The notes beneath the pieces were generated by a model, which was given only the letters and a program-made list of their open reading frames with translations, made no database searches and was not told where the DNA came from. Shown here one piece after another: positions 34,245 through 42,377 of a stretch of DNA of 64,000 bases. The translations under genes and the position numbers were made by a program. The number at the start of each line of letters is the position of its first letter. Position 1 is the first letter of the stretch. The DNA comes from Pseudomonas sp. IAC-BECa141. Its GTDB lineage: Bacteria; Pseudomonadota; Gammaproteobacteria; Pseudomonadales; Pseudomonadaceae. The stretch covers positions 2,728,001 to 2,792,000 of the forward strand of contig NZ_CP065410.1 of the NCBI RefSeq assembly GCF_020544405.1, given 5' to 3'.

Positions 34245-35163
34245 TCCTTTCCCCTATCCACCGAATAACATGAACTGCTTTACTATTACCAATCACCTTG
34301 TACCGAGGCCCGTCGGGACAAGCACTTTCCAAGCTTCCACGCCAAGGAATCCGCGTGTAATTGTCTGGTAGGCCTTGGCAGCGCTCCCATTCAATCACGC
34401 TGGTTCGGCGTACTCCTTCGGGCTCCAGTACATATGCCTCTCGATCATCGAGAGAGCCTCCTCCTTGTGCCGTGAGAGTAGGATGAACTGCGAGCTTCTC
34501 CTTCCATCCCGGCGGCCGATCCCTGCGAGCGCCTTCTCGCTCAAAAAGTACCTCGATGGGATCGAATCCGTCTCGAGCACTTGCGACAACGAACACACGG
34601 CGGCGTCGTTGGGCCAAGCCGAAATATTGGGCGTCCAGGATCCGCCACGCGATTGTTCTTTTGGGTCCATACACACAACCAGCGTCCGGCCATTTCTTCC
34701 CTGAAGGCTGCAGCTCGCAGTCTTCCCCAGCAAGCGCGCCAAGAAAGCATCCGAAGGCGTTCCCTTTATCGCTGAGGACGCCGGGGACGTTTTCCCAGAC
34801 GACAACGCAGGCGGGCTTTCGCTGGCCGGCGCGAACATAGTCAACTGCATCTGCAAGCTCCACGTATTTGATGGTGAGGGCTCCGCGTGGGTCGGTGAGT
34901 CCTTCGCGCATGCCAGCCACGCTGAACGCCTGGCACGGGGTTCCGCCGACGAGGACGTCCGGTGCGGCGATCTTGCCGGCCAGCACCAGGGCGCCGAGTT
35001 TGGTCATGTCGCCAAGGTTCGGCGTGTTCGGGTAGTGGTGGGCCAGCACCGCGCTGGGGAAGGCTTCGATCTCGGCGAACCAGGTGGAGCGCATACCGAG
35101 CGGCTGCCATGCAAGCGTTGCCGCCTCGATGCCGGAGCAGACCGAGCCGTAAGTGATTTCCAT
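34219..35163 (-). CDS. DNA cytosine-5 methyltransferase, phage type
   Basis: A 314-residue Dcm-family enzyme. It has motif I (SVCSGIEAATLAW), motif IV with the catalytic cysteine (GGTPCQAFSVAGMR), motif VI (VVWENVPG), motif VIII (AQRRRRVFVVA) and motif X (YKVIGNSKAVHVIRW). It transfers a methyl group from SAM to cytosine C5 in DNA. Phage copies protect phage DNA from host restriction. Its GC content matches the phage genes, not the AT-rich HNH and DUF2971 genes on its two sides. The last residues (ISACHFL) overlap the HNH gene and may have been altered by that insertion. Confidence 0.92.
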   Translation of the reverse strand: MEITYGSVCSGIEAATLAWQPLGMRSTWFAEIEAFPSAVLAHHYPNTPNLGDMTKLGALVLAGKIAAPDVLVGGTPCQAFSVAGMREGLTDPRGALTIKYVELADAVDYVRAGQRKPACVVVWENVPGVLSDKGNAFGCFLGALAGEDCELQPSGKKWPDAGCVYGPKRTIAWRILDAQYFGLAQRRRRVFVVASARDGFDPIEVLFEREGARRDRPPGWKEKLAVHPTLTAQGGGSLDDREAYVLEPEGVRRTSVIEWERCQGLPDNYTRIPWRGSLESACPDGPRYKVIGNSKAVHVIRWIGERIISACHFL

Positions 35164-35189
35164 AGGAGGATCCTCGCGGTTATATTGGC

Positions 35190-36041
35190 GTGAATTTGCG
35201 AGCGGTTTCGGGGAATCAAGTGCAACAAAATCTATTTCATTACACTGATGCTTTGGCTATTAAATCAATCCTCGAAAATCGTGAGCTTTGGTTGAGCGAT
35301 ATCCGATTCTTGAATGACTCGCAGGAAATGAATGATGGCGTCAAATATATTGTTGAGGCACTAGGTTCTGATTTGCCGGATGTTGGGCTTGGTGTCGGTG
35401 GCACTCTGTACGCCAGAGATTATCTAATGGAGGCATTTGATGATCATATTTCGTACGGTATCGATAGTGAGCCGACATTTGTCTGTTCGTTTAGTGAGGC
35501 TGGAAATCAGCTAAGTCAATGGCGCGCATACGGTGGTTATGCCATTGAGTTTGATCGGGAATTGATTCAATCTGCACTAGATCTTTTTGTCTGCATTTAT
35601 AATGACGAAGAAAAAAAGCATGCTGCGTCCTACATGGTGCGTGAAGCGATCCATGAGCTAGCTTCTGATATTGAGAAGCATGGCGAGGTAAGCCCAGAGG
35701 GCGTGATGTGCCTTTCTATGCTGGTGCGTACAGCATCAATATTCAAAGACCAAAGCTTTTATGAAGAAAAAGAAGTTAGATGCGCAGTTGATATTCCCTT
35801 GCCAGATTCCGAATTAAAGTTCAGATCGCGCGGTGGGCTTTTGATTCCGTATGTAACTTTGGCCTTTCCATTTGCAGCTATCAAAGCTATTCATGTTGGG
35901 CCAATGCGAGACCAAGAGCTTGCGTTCACGTCAATGAAGGCGCTTGTGTCTAATGTTACGCATGATTTCATATCTAATAGTAATGAGCCGATTTCGGAGA
36001 TTAATGTTGTAATGTCAAAAATCCCATATCGAGCGCCATAA
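35190..36041 (+). CDS. DUF2971 domain protein
   Basis: A 283-residue protein with the DUF2971 hallmarks: LFHYTDALAIKSILENRELW, LSDIRFLNDSQEM, then FVCSFSEAGNQLSQWRAYG. Function is not established for this family; it occurs often in phage and defence-rich islands. The YT...W...F/LND...S pattern is vaguely like ADP-ribosyltransferase folds, which I regard as speculation. GTG at 35190 or, better by its upstream GGGGAA, GTG at 35220 is the start. It is AT-rich, divergent from the methyltransferase with only 26 bp between, and looks like cargo. Confidence 0.75.
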   Translation: MNLRAVSGNQVQQNLFHYTDALAIKSILENRELWLSDIRFLNDSQEMNDGVKYIVEALGSDLPDVGLGVGGTLYARDYLMEAFDDHISYGIDSEPTFVCSFSEAGNQLSQWRAYGGYAIEFDRELIQSALDLFVCIYNDEEKKHAASYMVREAIHELASDIEKHGEVSPEGVMCLSMLVRTASIFKDQSFYEEKEVRCAVDIPLPDSELKFRSRGGLLIPYVTLAFPFAAIKAIHVGPMRDQELAFTSMKALVSNVTHDFISNSNEPISEINVVMSKIPYRAP

Positions 36042-36080
36042 TTCGGTAGACATGGACAGTTAAAATCGCAGAAGGTCTGG

Positions 36081-36472
36081 TTAGGCAGCGGCCAGAGCTT
36101 CCTGCTTTGGCGGCCACTCTGAGAAACCAACCTTCGGCGCCTTGGTTTTCGGATTGAGGATTGGCTTACCCTTGGCGTCAGTCAGTACCGCCTTTGCCCT
36201 GATCTTCAGATCACGACAGCGCAAAGTCTTGCGAGCCAACTCCATGAACTGCTCGGCGTACTGCGGCGCGTCGAACAATGGCGAGAGCTGACGCACTGTA
36301 GCTCCCCCATGATCTTCTCAGCACGCTTACGAACCATCTCAAGCCACTCATGCTCCGGTATTGGCTCGACGCCGCCTGGAGCCTTGAGGTTCTTGCGCGT
36401 GCCGCTCGTTTTCTTGCGCGCCTCGACGGTGGCGACATCAATGGTCATTCCAAATACAGCGAAAGTGCTCAT
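36081..36472 (-). pseudogene. Phage hypothetical gene, apparently split by a frameshift
   Basis: The first part, from ATG 36472 (GGAG seven bases before), reads MSTFAVFGMTIDVATVEARK to EKIMGEL. The second part, in another frame from a GTG at 36296, reads VRQLSPLFDAPQYAEQFMEL and ends at 36081. The join at about 36297-36300 reads as one continuous protein if one base is restored. GGGGAG before the GTG could also allow separate translation, so two overlapping genes is the alternative. No function recognised. Confidence 0.55.
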
Positions 36473-36527
36473 AAGCATTCTCCAGGCATACGCCTGCCTC
36501 GCCGGCTGGCGTGATTCGTAGAAGTGG

Positions 36528-36560
36528 GGTATTTGTGTTCGGCCCGGCATGGAGCCGGAA
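36528..36560 (+). repeat. 33-bp leader repeat, copy 1
   Basis: Almost identical (one mismatch) to 38429-38461. Each copy ends just before the ribosome site of a plus-strand gene (starts 36572 and 38472). It contains the small inverted repeat CCGG-CATGGAG-CCGG. Confidence 0.7.
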
Positions 36561-36571
36561 AGGGGATAAAA

Positions 36572-36958
36572 ATGGCAAAATTTCAGTATTGCTTTCCACA
36601 AACCATGCTGGCTCGATGGCGTGACGACCCGAACGAGAAGTATGAGACTCACTCTTCTGAATCGTTGTCTGGTCTTTATTTGGATTACGCAGTCGCTCAA
36701 CTTGACAAGTTTTCGGCCAAGTCTTTTATTTTGAACTTTGGTCCCGATCTTAGCTTGCAGTCAGTCAGTATTAAGACAGAACAGGGCAGTGAAAATTGGA
36801 CTCCGCGGAAAGACAGGGTGCAAGCCTCAAAAATTTTAGGGTATGAGCCTTCTGATGAAGAGATGGCATGTGTTTCCCAAACATATCGTGCTTTAGTAAT
36901 GAATCAATACCCGAAAGGAATTTCTTTATTGACTCTTGAAGAGCCCGCAAATAGATAG
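36572..36958 (+). CDS. Hypothetical protein, prophage cargo
   Basis: A 128-residue soluble protein (FQYCFPQTMLARWRDDPNEK, later DEEMACVSQTYRALVMNQYP). I recognise no family. It is AT-richer than the flanking minus-strand phage genes, is transcribed against them, and interrupts the 3' end of a methyltransferase remnant, so it is inserted cargo. The ATG at 36572 follows AGGGGATAAA and the 33-bp leader repeat. Confidence 0.65.
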   Translation: MAKFQYCFPQTMLARWRDDPNEKYETHSSESLSGLYLDYAVAQLDKFSAKSFILNFGPDLSLQSVSIKTEQGSENWTPRKDRVQASKILGYEPSDEEMACVSQTYRALVMNQYPKGISLLTLEEPANR

Positions 36959-36963
36959 GTTGC

Positions 36964-37114
36964 TTATCGCCTCGTCTGGCAGCGACCGCATCATGTCGAT
37001 GCAGTCGCCGACCTGTTTCTGATGCTGCTGAGCCCTGATGCTCTCCAATGCAGGCACCGGCCCTCTGTGACCGGATGCGGCATGGTGGCAATTTGGTGTT
37101 GAATCGTGTCTCAT
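36964..37114 (-). pseudogene. DNA N4/N6-methyltransferase, N-terminal remnant
   Basis: From ATG 37114 the frame gives about 50 codons, including HQKQVGDCIDMMRSLPDEAI, the typical opening of beta-class amino-methyltransferases just before their (D/S)PP(Y/F) motif. The catalytic motif and everything after it are missing. The frame then runs 12 codons into foreign sequence. The insertion of the gene at 36572-36958 probably replaced the rest. Confidence 0.6.
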
Positions 37115-37143
37115 AGCCTTTTACGAGCTTAAGGAGCGCTCAC

Positions 37144-37791
37144 GTGGGTAAAAAAAGCAAAGCTAAGAGAGAGGCCAAGCAAGCACTGAAAGCTGAGCGC
37201 CAAGTGTCGCAGAGCTTCAAGTCACTAGGAGTACCTAGTTGGCTTGGGGATATGCTGGCAATGGAGAATATTTTTAACGACCTAGATACCCCGCGCGCAA
37301 TAACTGAGCAAGTATCTAGGTTCTGTTCATCTATCAGCTCGGAAACGCCTTTTTACATTGATTCAGACCCCGAACCTTGGAGTCGGGACGGCTGCTGCGA
37401 TTTGAACGTCATGGAATTCATGAAAGAAAATGGTGGGAGAGTTCTTTATGGCTTCCGCATTTGGTGCAATGACGTGTATATCGAGGCCGAACGGCACGCA
37501 ATCTGGAATGATGGTGAATCGTTCAGAGATGTCTCGTTTGTTGCTGATGGAACTGTCAAGGTGCTTTTCCTGCCTGATGTGGCAGAGAAGCAGGTAGACC
37601 TGACGTCCAATAAGCTCAAAATTCGTAAGGCTCTCAATCCAAAGTACGAAGAATTTGTGGCCACCCGAAGCTTGATCGATGTTGATCTCCCCCCTTGTAG
37701 TCCAGAGGAAGCCTGGAATATTTCGCAGACGTATGAACAGTGGCAGGGGAGGAATCTACATAAGCACAGTGGTCGCGGGTCCGTTGTTTAA
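37144..37791 (+). CDS. Hypothetical protein, prophage cargo
   Basis: A 215-residue protein with a lysine-rich N-terminus (KKSKAKREAKQALKAERQVS) and a folded remainder (VLYGFRIWCNDVYIEAERHA, TVKVLFLPDVAEKQVDL). No known family. The late PCSPEEAWNISQTYEQWQ resembles a segment of the neighbouring cargo protein (DEEMACVSQTYRAL), hinting at relatedness or a shared partner. The GTG at 37144 follows AAGGAGCGCTCAC. It is AT-rich and read against the early phage genes. Confidence 0.65.
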   Translation: MGKKSKAKREAKQALKAERQVSQSFKSLGVPSWLGDMLAMENIFNDLDTPRAITEQVSRFCSSISSETPFYIDSDPEPWSRDGCCDLNVMEFMKENGGRVLYGFRIWCNDVYIEAERHAIWNDGESFRDVSFVADGTVKVLFLPDVAEKQVDLTSNKLKIRKALNPKYEEFVATRSLIDVDLPPCSPEEAWNISQTYEQWQGRNLHKHSGRGSVV

Positions 37792-37806
37792 TAACCGTCT
37801 TCGGCA

Positions 37807-38121
37807 TCAACAGCCCGTTATCACTTCGTCGCCACGACCCTGCTGAATCATCAGCTGGCTATTCTGGTGAAAAGCCAGCGACACGTTTTGGGATATCTCA
37901 ATAACGTGTCGCTGTAGCCTAAGCATGGGTAGGGCGCCGCCCGGACCAAGGCCGCGCAGGTGGTGAACCATCAGTGTGATCGCTTCGCTCTGTTCCTCGA
38001 TGCCGCTCCAGGCCATCAGCTCAGCAAGTGCTTGGCGCGTGCCGGCCATCGCGTGGAATCTGAACTCTTCTTCGCGGCGCTCTTTCCTCGTCGACGCCGC
38101 TTTCTCTGAACCGTTCCGCAT
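37807..38121 (-). CDS. Small phage early protein, related to 38768-39157
   Basis: A 104-residue protein with a charged start (SEKAASTRKERREEEFRFHA) and a helical core (LAELMAWSGIEEQSEAITLM, HHLRGLGPG). It shares its size, helix pattern and a 34-bp leader repeat with the gene at 38768-39157, so the two are probably duplicates. The layout (basic start, short repeat core) is like small phage DNA-binding regulators; that is only inference. Confidence 0.65.
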   Translation of the reverse strand: MRNGSEKAASTRKERREEEFRFHAMAGTRQALAELMAWSGIEEQSEAITLMVHHLRGLGPGGALPMLRLQRHVIEISQNVSLAFHQNSQLMIQQGRGDEVITGC

Positions 38122-38134
38122 TGCTCTTGCCCTT

Positions 38135-38168
38135 GGCCTACCTCTTCAATTCCGCTGGCCGGCAAGTC
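38135..38168 (-). repeat. 34-bp early-gene leader repeat, copy 1
   Basis: Identical to 39158-39191. On the minus strand it carries the GAAGAGGTAGG ribosome-site region in front of the genes starting at 38121 and 39157. Confidence 0.7.
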
Positions 38169-38216
38169 ACCGGATGTTGTATGTATTCTCCCAGCTCACA
38201 CTGGCAGGAGGCCGAC

Positions 38217-38405
38217 ATGAGATTGCAAAGCGATGTAGATGCGCTAGCTGCTATTGAAGAAGACGCTAAAGCGATGCTGAAACGGATAGGACTGCCGGAC
38301 GACGCAGTGAAACTGGAAGTGGTCGTGTTCATTCGGGAGGTGATCGACCTAGCCTGCTATATGGAGTCGGCGCATCGAATCGTTGAGCCGCCGAGCTTTG
38401 TCTGA
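38217..38405 (+). CDS. Small hypothetical phage protein
   Basis: A 62-residue acidic helical protein (RLQSDVDALAAIEEDAKAML, later VVVFIREVIDLACYMES). The ATG at 38217 is preceded by GGCAGGAGGCCGAC. It is divergent from the gene at 37807-38121 and followed by the leader repeat and the gene at 38472. No family recognised; a small anti-regulator or inhibitor would fit the size but cannot be shown. Confidence 0.6.
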   Translation: MRLQSDVDALAAIEEDAKAMLKRIGLPDDAVKLEVVVFIREVIDLACYMESAHRIVEPPSFV

Positions 38406-38428
38406 GCTGGCGTATTCCCGACCGTTGC

Positions 38429-38461
38429 GGTATTTGTGTTCGGCCCGGCACGGAGCCGGAA
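38429..38461 (+). repeat. 33-bp leader repeat, copy 2
   Basis: One mismatch to 36528-36560. It directly precedes AAGGAGAAAA and the GTG start at 38472. Confidence 0.7.
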
Positions 38462-38471
38462 GGAGAAAAGT

Positions 38472-38771
38472 GTGGGAAAAATTAAGATTGAGCGCCTGAC
38501 AGTCAGCTCTGGCTCAAGTCTAGCAACGTACGACCGGGAGAAAAGCACTGAAGAACTTTTCTTGGAAGACACCGATGAACTCAATGTTTACAAAGTCACT
38601 CTTCGAGAAGGCACTTACGGCCACACTGGCGAAGTGCGCGCTCAGGGTGAGTTCGAGGTCGATCTGTCGATCGGCGGCAGCATGCATGGCCATGTGGTTG
38701 CACAGCTACTTGGCCGCACTCAAGATGGTGAGCCTGAAACAATCATCCTTACACTTGAGGCTGAGCGCTAG
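38472..38771 (+). CDS. Hypothetical phage protein
   Basis: A 99-residue beta-rich acidic protein (KIKIERLTVSSGSSLATYDR, FEVDLSIGGSMHGHVVAQLL). The start is a GTG with AAGGAGAAAA upstream. The 3' end overlaps that of the convergent gene at 38768 by four bases. No family recognised. Confidence 0.6.
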   Translation: MGKIKIERLTVSSGSSLATYDREKSTEELFLEDTDELNVYKVTLREGTYGHTGEVRAQGEFEVDLSIGGSMHGHVVAQLLGRTQDGEPETIILTLEAER

Positions 38772-39157
38772 GGCTGGATAATTTCGTCCTCAGGCTCTGG
38801 CGGGTGGCCGGCGAGCGACTTCCTGCCGGCCGCCTCAATTAGTCGCGACACCTTTTCGGATATAACAAAAGGTGTCGTGACACAACGCAGCATCGTGGCC
38901 TGTGTTTCAAAATTGGCGGCGATCAGGTTGATCAGCAGCAGCTGGTAAACCTCCTGCTGGTTGTTAAAGCCGTGGGCAGCCATGACCCGCTTCAGATCAG
39001 GCTTGAACACTCCGGCCACTTCAACCGTAAACTTCTCGACGCCCAATGCAGCGTCTTTCGCTGCTGTCTTCTCGCGCTTCTTGCGCTTCTTGCGCTGCTT
39101 GATGGCTTCCGCTGTCAGCTGTGGCTCGACTGGCGCAAGTTCCTGTTCTTCGGCCAT
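38768..39157 (-). CDS. Small phage early protein, related to 37807-38121
   Basis: A 129-residue protein with a basic stretch (IKQRKKRKKREKTAAKD) and a helical core (LKRVMAAHGFNNQQEVYQLL, then LRCVTTPFVISEKVSRLIEA). It is similar in layout to the gene at 37807-38121 and has the same leader directly before its ATG. It may be a small DNA-binding protein, inferred from charge and size only. Confidence 0.65.
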   Translation of the reverse strand: MAEEQELAPVEPQLTAEAIKQRKKRKKREKTAAKDAALGVEKFTVEVAGVFKPDLKRVMAAHGFNNQQEVYQLLLINLIAANFETQATMLRCVTTPFVISEKVSRLIEAAGRKSLAGHPPEPEDEIIQP

Positions 39158-39191
39158 GGCCTACCTCTTCAATTCCGCTGGCCGGCAAGTC
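39158..39191 (-). repeat. 34-bp early-gene leader repeat, copy 2
   Basis: Identical to 38135-38168. It ends at the ATG of the gene at 38768-39157. Confidence 0.7.
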
Positions 39192-39238
39192 CAGCCAGGT
39201 CTGTCGGCGGCGCGTGGCCGCCCGGTTGGTGGTTCGTT

Positions 39239-39703
39239 TCACGCTGCAACCTTCACCTGATTCCAGGCGCCGGCGGCGTAGAACAGCTTCGCGGCTTGCG
39301 CCTCTTCCAGCGTGATCTCTGCCGGGATGGCGATCCACCCTGAAGCGAGTATGTGGTTCGGGTTGCAGCCGTTGCGCAGCTCCAGGTAGTAATGCTCGAT
39401 CGCGTCAGTCAGGCGCTCGACCTTGTACATGCCCTGCGGCGAGATCTCCGTGGACTTCAGGTACTCGGTGCCCAACTCGTCGCGGCACATCGCGGCGATG
39501 TAGATCGTCCAGTGATAGGAGAAGTCGAACAGGGCGTTGGCGATCGCCAGACTCCGGATCTGCCGGCAGTTCTTCCAGTTCACCATGATCTGGCTGCCGC
39601 TCGGGTCGATGTTCACCACCGCGACGTGGTTGGTGCTGAGTAGCGCCCGGCAACTGCGTTCGGCCCGGGCGAAACCGTTTTTGGGTTTGCGTTTCGATTT
39701 CAT
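39239..39703 (-). CDS. Phage hypothetical protein
   Basis: A 154-residue protein (KSKRKPKNGFARAERSCRAL, TNHVAVVNIDPSGSQIMVNW, LFDFSYHWTIYIAAM). It has no signal peptide and no family I can name. It overlaps the upstream 80-residue gene by ATGA and so belongs to the exonuclease/Bet early operon, read leftward. Confidence 0.7.
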   Translation of the reverse strand: MKSKRKPKNGFARAERSCRALLSTNHVAVVNIDPSGSQIMVNWKNCRQIRSLAIANALFDFSYHWTIYIAAMCRDELGTEYLKSTEISPQGMYKVERLTDAIEHYYLELRNGCNPNHILASGWIAIPAEITLEEAQAAKLFYAAGAWNQVKVAA

Positions 39704-39942
39704 AGTGCGTCCGCCATCTTACGCAGCGCCTTCCGGTCAGCAGCCGATATCGGCTTCGGGCGCCGCTTGAGGACCGTTTCAGGGTCTATTTTCTTTGAGC
39801 GTGGCGGTGGCAGCGGGTTGCGCGGCGGACTTTTCAATTGGTCGATCTGTCCGCCGGCGGCCAGGAACTGGGAGACCCGTTCAGAGATCGACTCAGCGTC
39901 TGGCCGGTGTTGCTCCACTAGGTTGAGGTGGTTGCTGATCAT
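39700..39942 (-). CDS. Small phage protein in the recombination operon
   Basis: An 80-residue basic, proline-rich protein (RPDAESISERVSQFLAAGGQ, RSKKIDPETVLKRRPKPISA). The first half could form a short HTH-like helix pair (SERVSQFLAAGGQIDQL). A regulator is possible but not shown. Its start overlaps the stop of the YqaJ gene by ATGA, and its stop overlaps the start of the next gene, which is tight operon coupling. Confidence 0.65.
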   Translation of the reverse strand: MISNHLNLVEQHRPDAESISERVSQFLAAGGQIDQLKSPPRNPLPPPRSKKIDPETVLKRRPKPISAADRKALRKMADAL

Positions 39943-41519
39943 GCTGCCACCTTGACCAGCTTCACGCCGGCCATGCTGAACTTGGCGCCTTGAGCGGCCA
40001 CCAGAGCATCAAGCTTTTCCCAATCCACGGTCAGCACCGAAATCGGGGCCTGGCCAACAGCGACGGCATGGATCAATGCTTCCAGATCGAACACTTCAGC
40101 CTGCAGATTCACCGGCGCCGCAGCTTTCATCGGTGTCGGGCTGGCAACTGGAGCCTGTTCGACCGGCGCCTTGGCCTTTGCCTCGTCCTCGATTCGCTTC
40201 AGCTCCTGCTGGCGGATCTGCTCCCGCTGGGCTTCGGCTCTCTGCTCCTCGGCCTTCTGATGCTCAGAGATACGCACCTTGATCAACGCGACCAGGTCGT
40301 CGTTCGCCTTCATCACCAGCTGCTGAATATCGTTGAACAGGAAAGCGTAATCGGCCGCCATCTCGGCCAAGCTGGCCAGGTTCAGGCGAATTGCGTCGGC
40401 GGCTTGGCTCGCGGCAATTTTCGCCCGTGCCAGCTCAGTATCGACAGCGTCCTGCAAGCTGGCGATCGTTCGCTTGTTCTTCATGACGCCGGCGAAGTCT
40501 GCGGCGACTGCTGGTAGGGTGACCCGGCCCAGTGTCTTGTTGATCGCCGCGACGTGATCTGCGAGCGACTGCTCTGCTTTCTGCTTGATGTTGGTCTTCA
40601 CCAGCAGCTCTTGAGCTTTCACCAGCTTGTCGACCTTCAGTCGAGTCTCGCGAGCGTGAGCGCTGATCCTATCCAGCGAGGAGAACAGGTCGTCGATTGT
40701 CTGGGTTTGGGATAGTGCCTGTTTCTTCGCCGTCGCGACGGCTTCTTCAACATCGCCGCACCATTTCACGGCCTTCTTGGCATCGGCGAAGTCCTGATCT
40801 GTAGTCAGCTCGGTCTTCACCGAGTCGATGACCGCCAGTGCCGATTCCTCGAACACCTTGAGGTTGCTCGCGGTGACCATGCCGGTCAGCTCGATCCGCA
40901 GCGCTGGCAGCTCGTCCGGGGCCTTGCCGACGACAATCGACGGCGCCTCGGCCATTTCGAAGTTGGCCATATCGGCCTCGAACTGCTTCCAGCCTTCGAC
41001 CAACAGCGCGGCGCGGCCGGCAACAGGTCGGTACTCCATGTGCACGAAGTTTTCGGCGGTGCCGTCGGAACAAACGAAAATCACGCGCTCGGCGCCGCTC
41101 ACCAGCAGTTGCTGCTCAAGCTGCCAGTAGTAATGAGGATCAAGATCTTCGGCTCGCACCTGGGCAGCCAGCGATTCGTTCCAGAGCTTGTGTTCGAACA
41201 GAGTCTCGCCGAGCATCGTCGCGCCGTCCATGGAGGCCAGCAAGTTGCCGTCGGTACCGACCACGGGATAAAGCTCTTCGCCGATCATGACTTCAACCAG
41301 TGGCCGGGCGAGCGCTTCAGTAGCGTGACCTTTGTCGAAGATGTACTGCTGAGCCTGGGTGACTTCCGGCGCAATGCCGGTTTTCTTCAGCGTCAGCAGC
41401 TCGGAACGGGTTTGGTACTTCGAGGCGCCCATCATTGCTGGCGCCTCGGAGGCGGTGAAGTGCTGGGCGCGGAGTGCGTGCCACTCGGCGAAGCCTTGAG
41501 CTACGTTGTGAATTTTCAT
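39939..41519 (-). CDS. YqaJ-family phage exonuclease (lambda Exo-like) with long coiled C-terminus
   Basis: The N-terminal 200 residues have the YqaJ/PD-(D/E)XK nuclease pattern: HALRAQHFTASEAPAMMGAS, LFEHKLWNESLA (the E-x-K), and the LEQQLLVSGAERVIFVC region. Such 5'-3' exonucleases make single-stranded ends for recombination. The remaining 300 residues are rich in coiled coil and charged helices (AEEQRAEAQREQIRQQELKR), unlike the 226-residue lambda Exo, and may bind the annealing protein or DNA. The ATG at 41519 overlaps the stop of the bet gene by four bases, which couples the two. Confidence 0.88.
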   Translation of the reverse strand: MKIHNVAQGFAEWHALRAQHFTASEAPAMMGASKYQTRSELLTLKKTGIAPEVTQAQQYIFDKGHATEALARPLVEVMIGEELYPVVGTDGNLLASMDGATMLGETLFEHKLWNESLAAQVRAEDLDPHYYWQLEQQLLVSGAERVIFVCSDGTAENFVHMEYRPVAGRAALLVEGWKQFEADMANFEMAEAPSIVVGKAPDELPALRIELTGMVTASNLKVFEESALAVIDSVKTELTTDQDFADAKKAVKWCGDVEEAVATAKKQALSQTQTIDDLFSSLDRISAHARETRLKVDKLVKAQELLVKTNIKQKAEQSLADHVAAINKTLGRVTLPAVAADFAGVMKNKRTIASLQDAVDTELARAKIAASQAADAIRLNLASLAEMAADYAFLFNDIQQLVMKANDDLVALIKVRISEHQKAEEQRAEAQREQIRQQELKRIEDEAKAKAPVEQAPVASPTPMKAAAPVNLQAEVFDLEALIHAVAVGQAPISVLTVDWEKLDALVAAQGAKFSMAGVKLVKVAA

Positions 41520-42334
41520 GCTGCGTCTCCGTCGAGGGCTTTCAGGTTCTGGATTTTTTCGATCTGCTCCGGGCTCAGCGTGTACTTGCTGCTGATGGTC
41601 GCGATCAGGTGTTCCGAGCTGGTGCGGTTGGCATCAACCAATGGCTGCCACTTGACGATGTTCTCTTTCAGAAGATCATCGGAGTAGGGCGGGAGGGCTT
41701 CAGGCTCGGGTTCTGGCTGCCTTTGCGGGCTTACATCACGCGGCGCCTCATCAAACGTCTTGCCCTCCATCTCGTCTGCTGTCGGAGCTGATCCGACCTC
41801 AGGGAAAGCCTTGCGCAGGGCCTGGGCCTCGGCGCATTTGGCGAGCTGCGCGAAGGCGCGGCGTTTCCACATGGAGTTCGGGGCAATGGTGTCCTTGCTG
41901 GCCGTGGCGTAGTTTTCAAGCCACCGCTCATTGGCAGTGAACTCGGCGACAAGGCCGTTCGACATCTGGCGTTTCACCGTCACCCGGCACCACTCCGGAT
42001 AGGTGACGTCGACGCCGCCTAGCTTGGCGGTGATCGGTGGCCCGTATTCAGGGTCGCTGATTCCAGCGTATTGCCCGGTGCGCGCAGCCTGAATGCGGTA
42101 CAGGCCAATGCCTGGCATCACGGTGTCCTGCATCTTTTTCGCTTTGGCGTTCCAGATCGGCACGATGTGCACGGGCTTCAGCATTGGGTCCAGGTGCGCG
42201 GCCTGGCAGTACGCCAGAACCATCACCACCGAGTTCTTTTCCGCGCCCGGGTAGAGGCTGCTGCTCAGCACTTCAACGAGTGCGGCCTCCGACATCACGG
42301 GAAGCTGGTCGTCCTGCTTCATTACTGCGCTCAC
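41516..42334 (-). CDS. bet: Phage recombination protein Bet (single-strand annealing)
   Basis: A 272-residue RecT/Redbeta-superfamily protein: VVMVLAYCQAAHLDPMLKPV, VMPGIGLYRIQAARTGQYAG and MWKRRAFAQLAKCAEAQALR are its core motifs. It anneals complementary single strands produced by the exonuclease encoded directly downstream. The start is a GTG at 42334. The C-terminal 70 residues (after DEMEGKTFDEAP) are a flexible acidic linker and small domain. Confidence 0.9.
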   Translation of the reverse strand: MSAVMKQDDQLPVMSEAALVEVLSSSLYPGAEKNSVVMVLAYCQAAHLDPMLKPVHIVPIWNAKAKKMQDTVMPGIGLYRIQAARTGQYAGISDPEYGPPITAKLGGVDVTYPEWCRVTVKRQMSNGLVAEFTANERWLENYATASKDTIAPNSMWKRRAFAQLAKCAEAQALRKAFPEVGSAPTADEMEGKTFDEAPRDVSPQRQPEPEPEALPPYSDDLLKENIVKWQPLVDANRTSSEHLIATISSKYTLSPEQIEKIQNLKALDGDAA

Positions 42335-42377
42335 GGGAGATCCTTGCCGCGCCCAGCGCAGCGATTGAATGCTTGGT

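Noticed and set aside
36771..37091. 106-codon minus-strand frame over the cargo gene
   Set aside because: It runs antisense through a plausible plus-strand gene with a good ribosome site; only the short methyltransferase-like frame in another register looks original.
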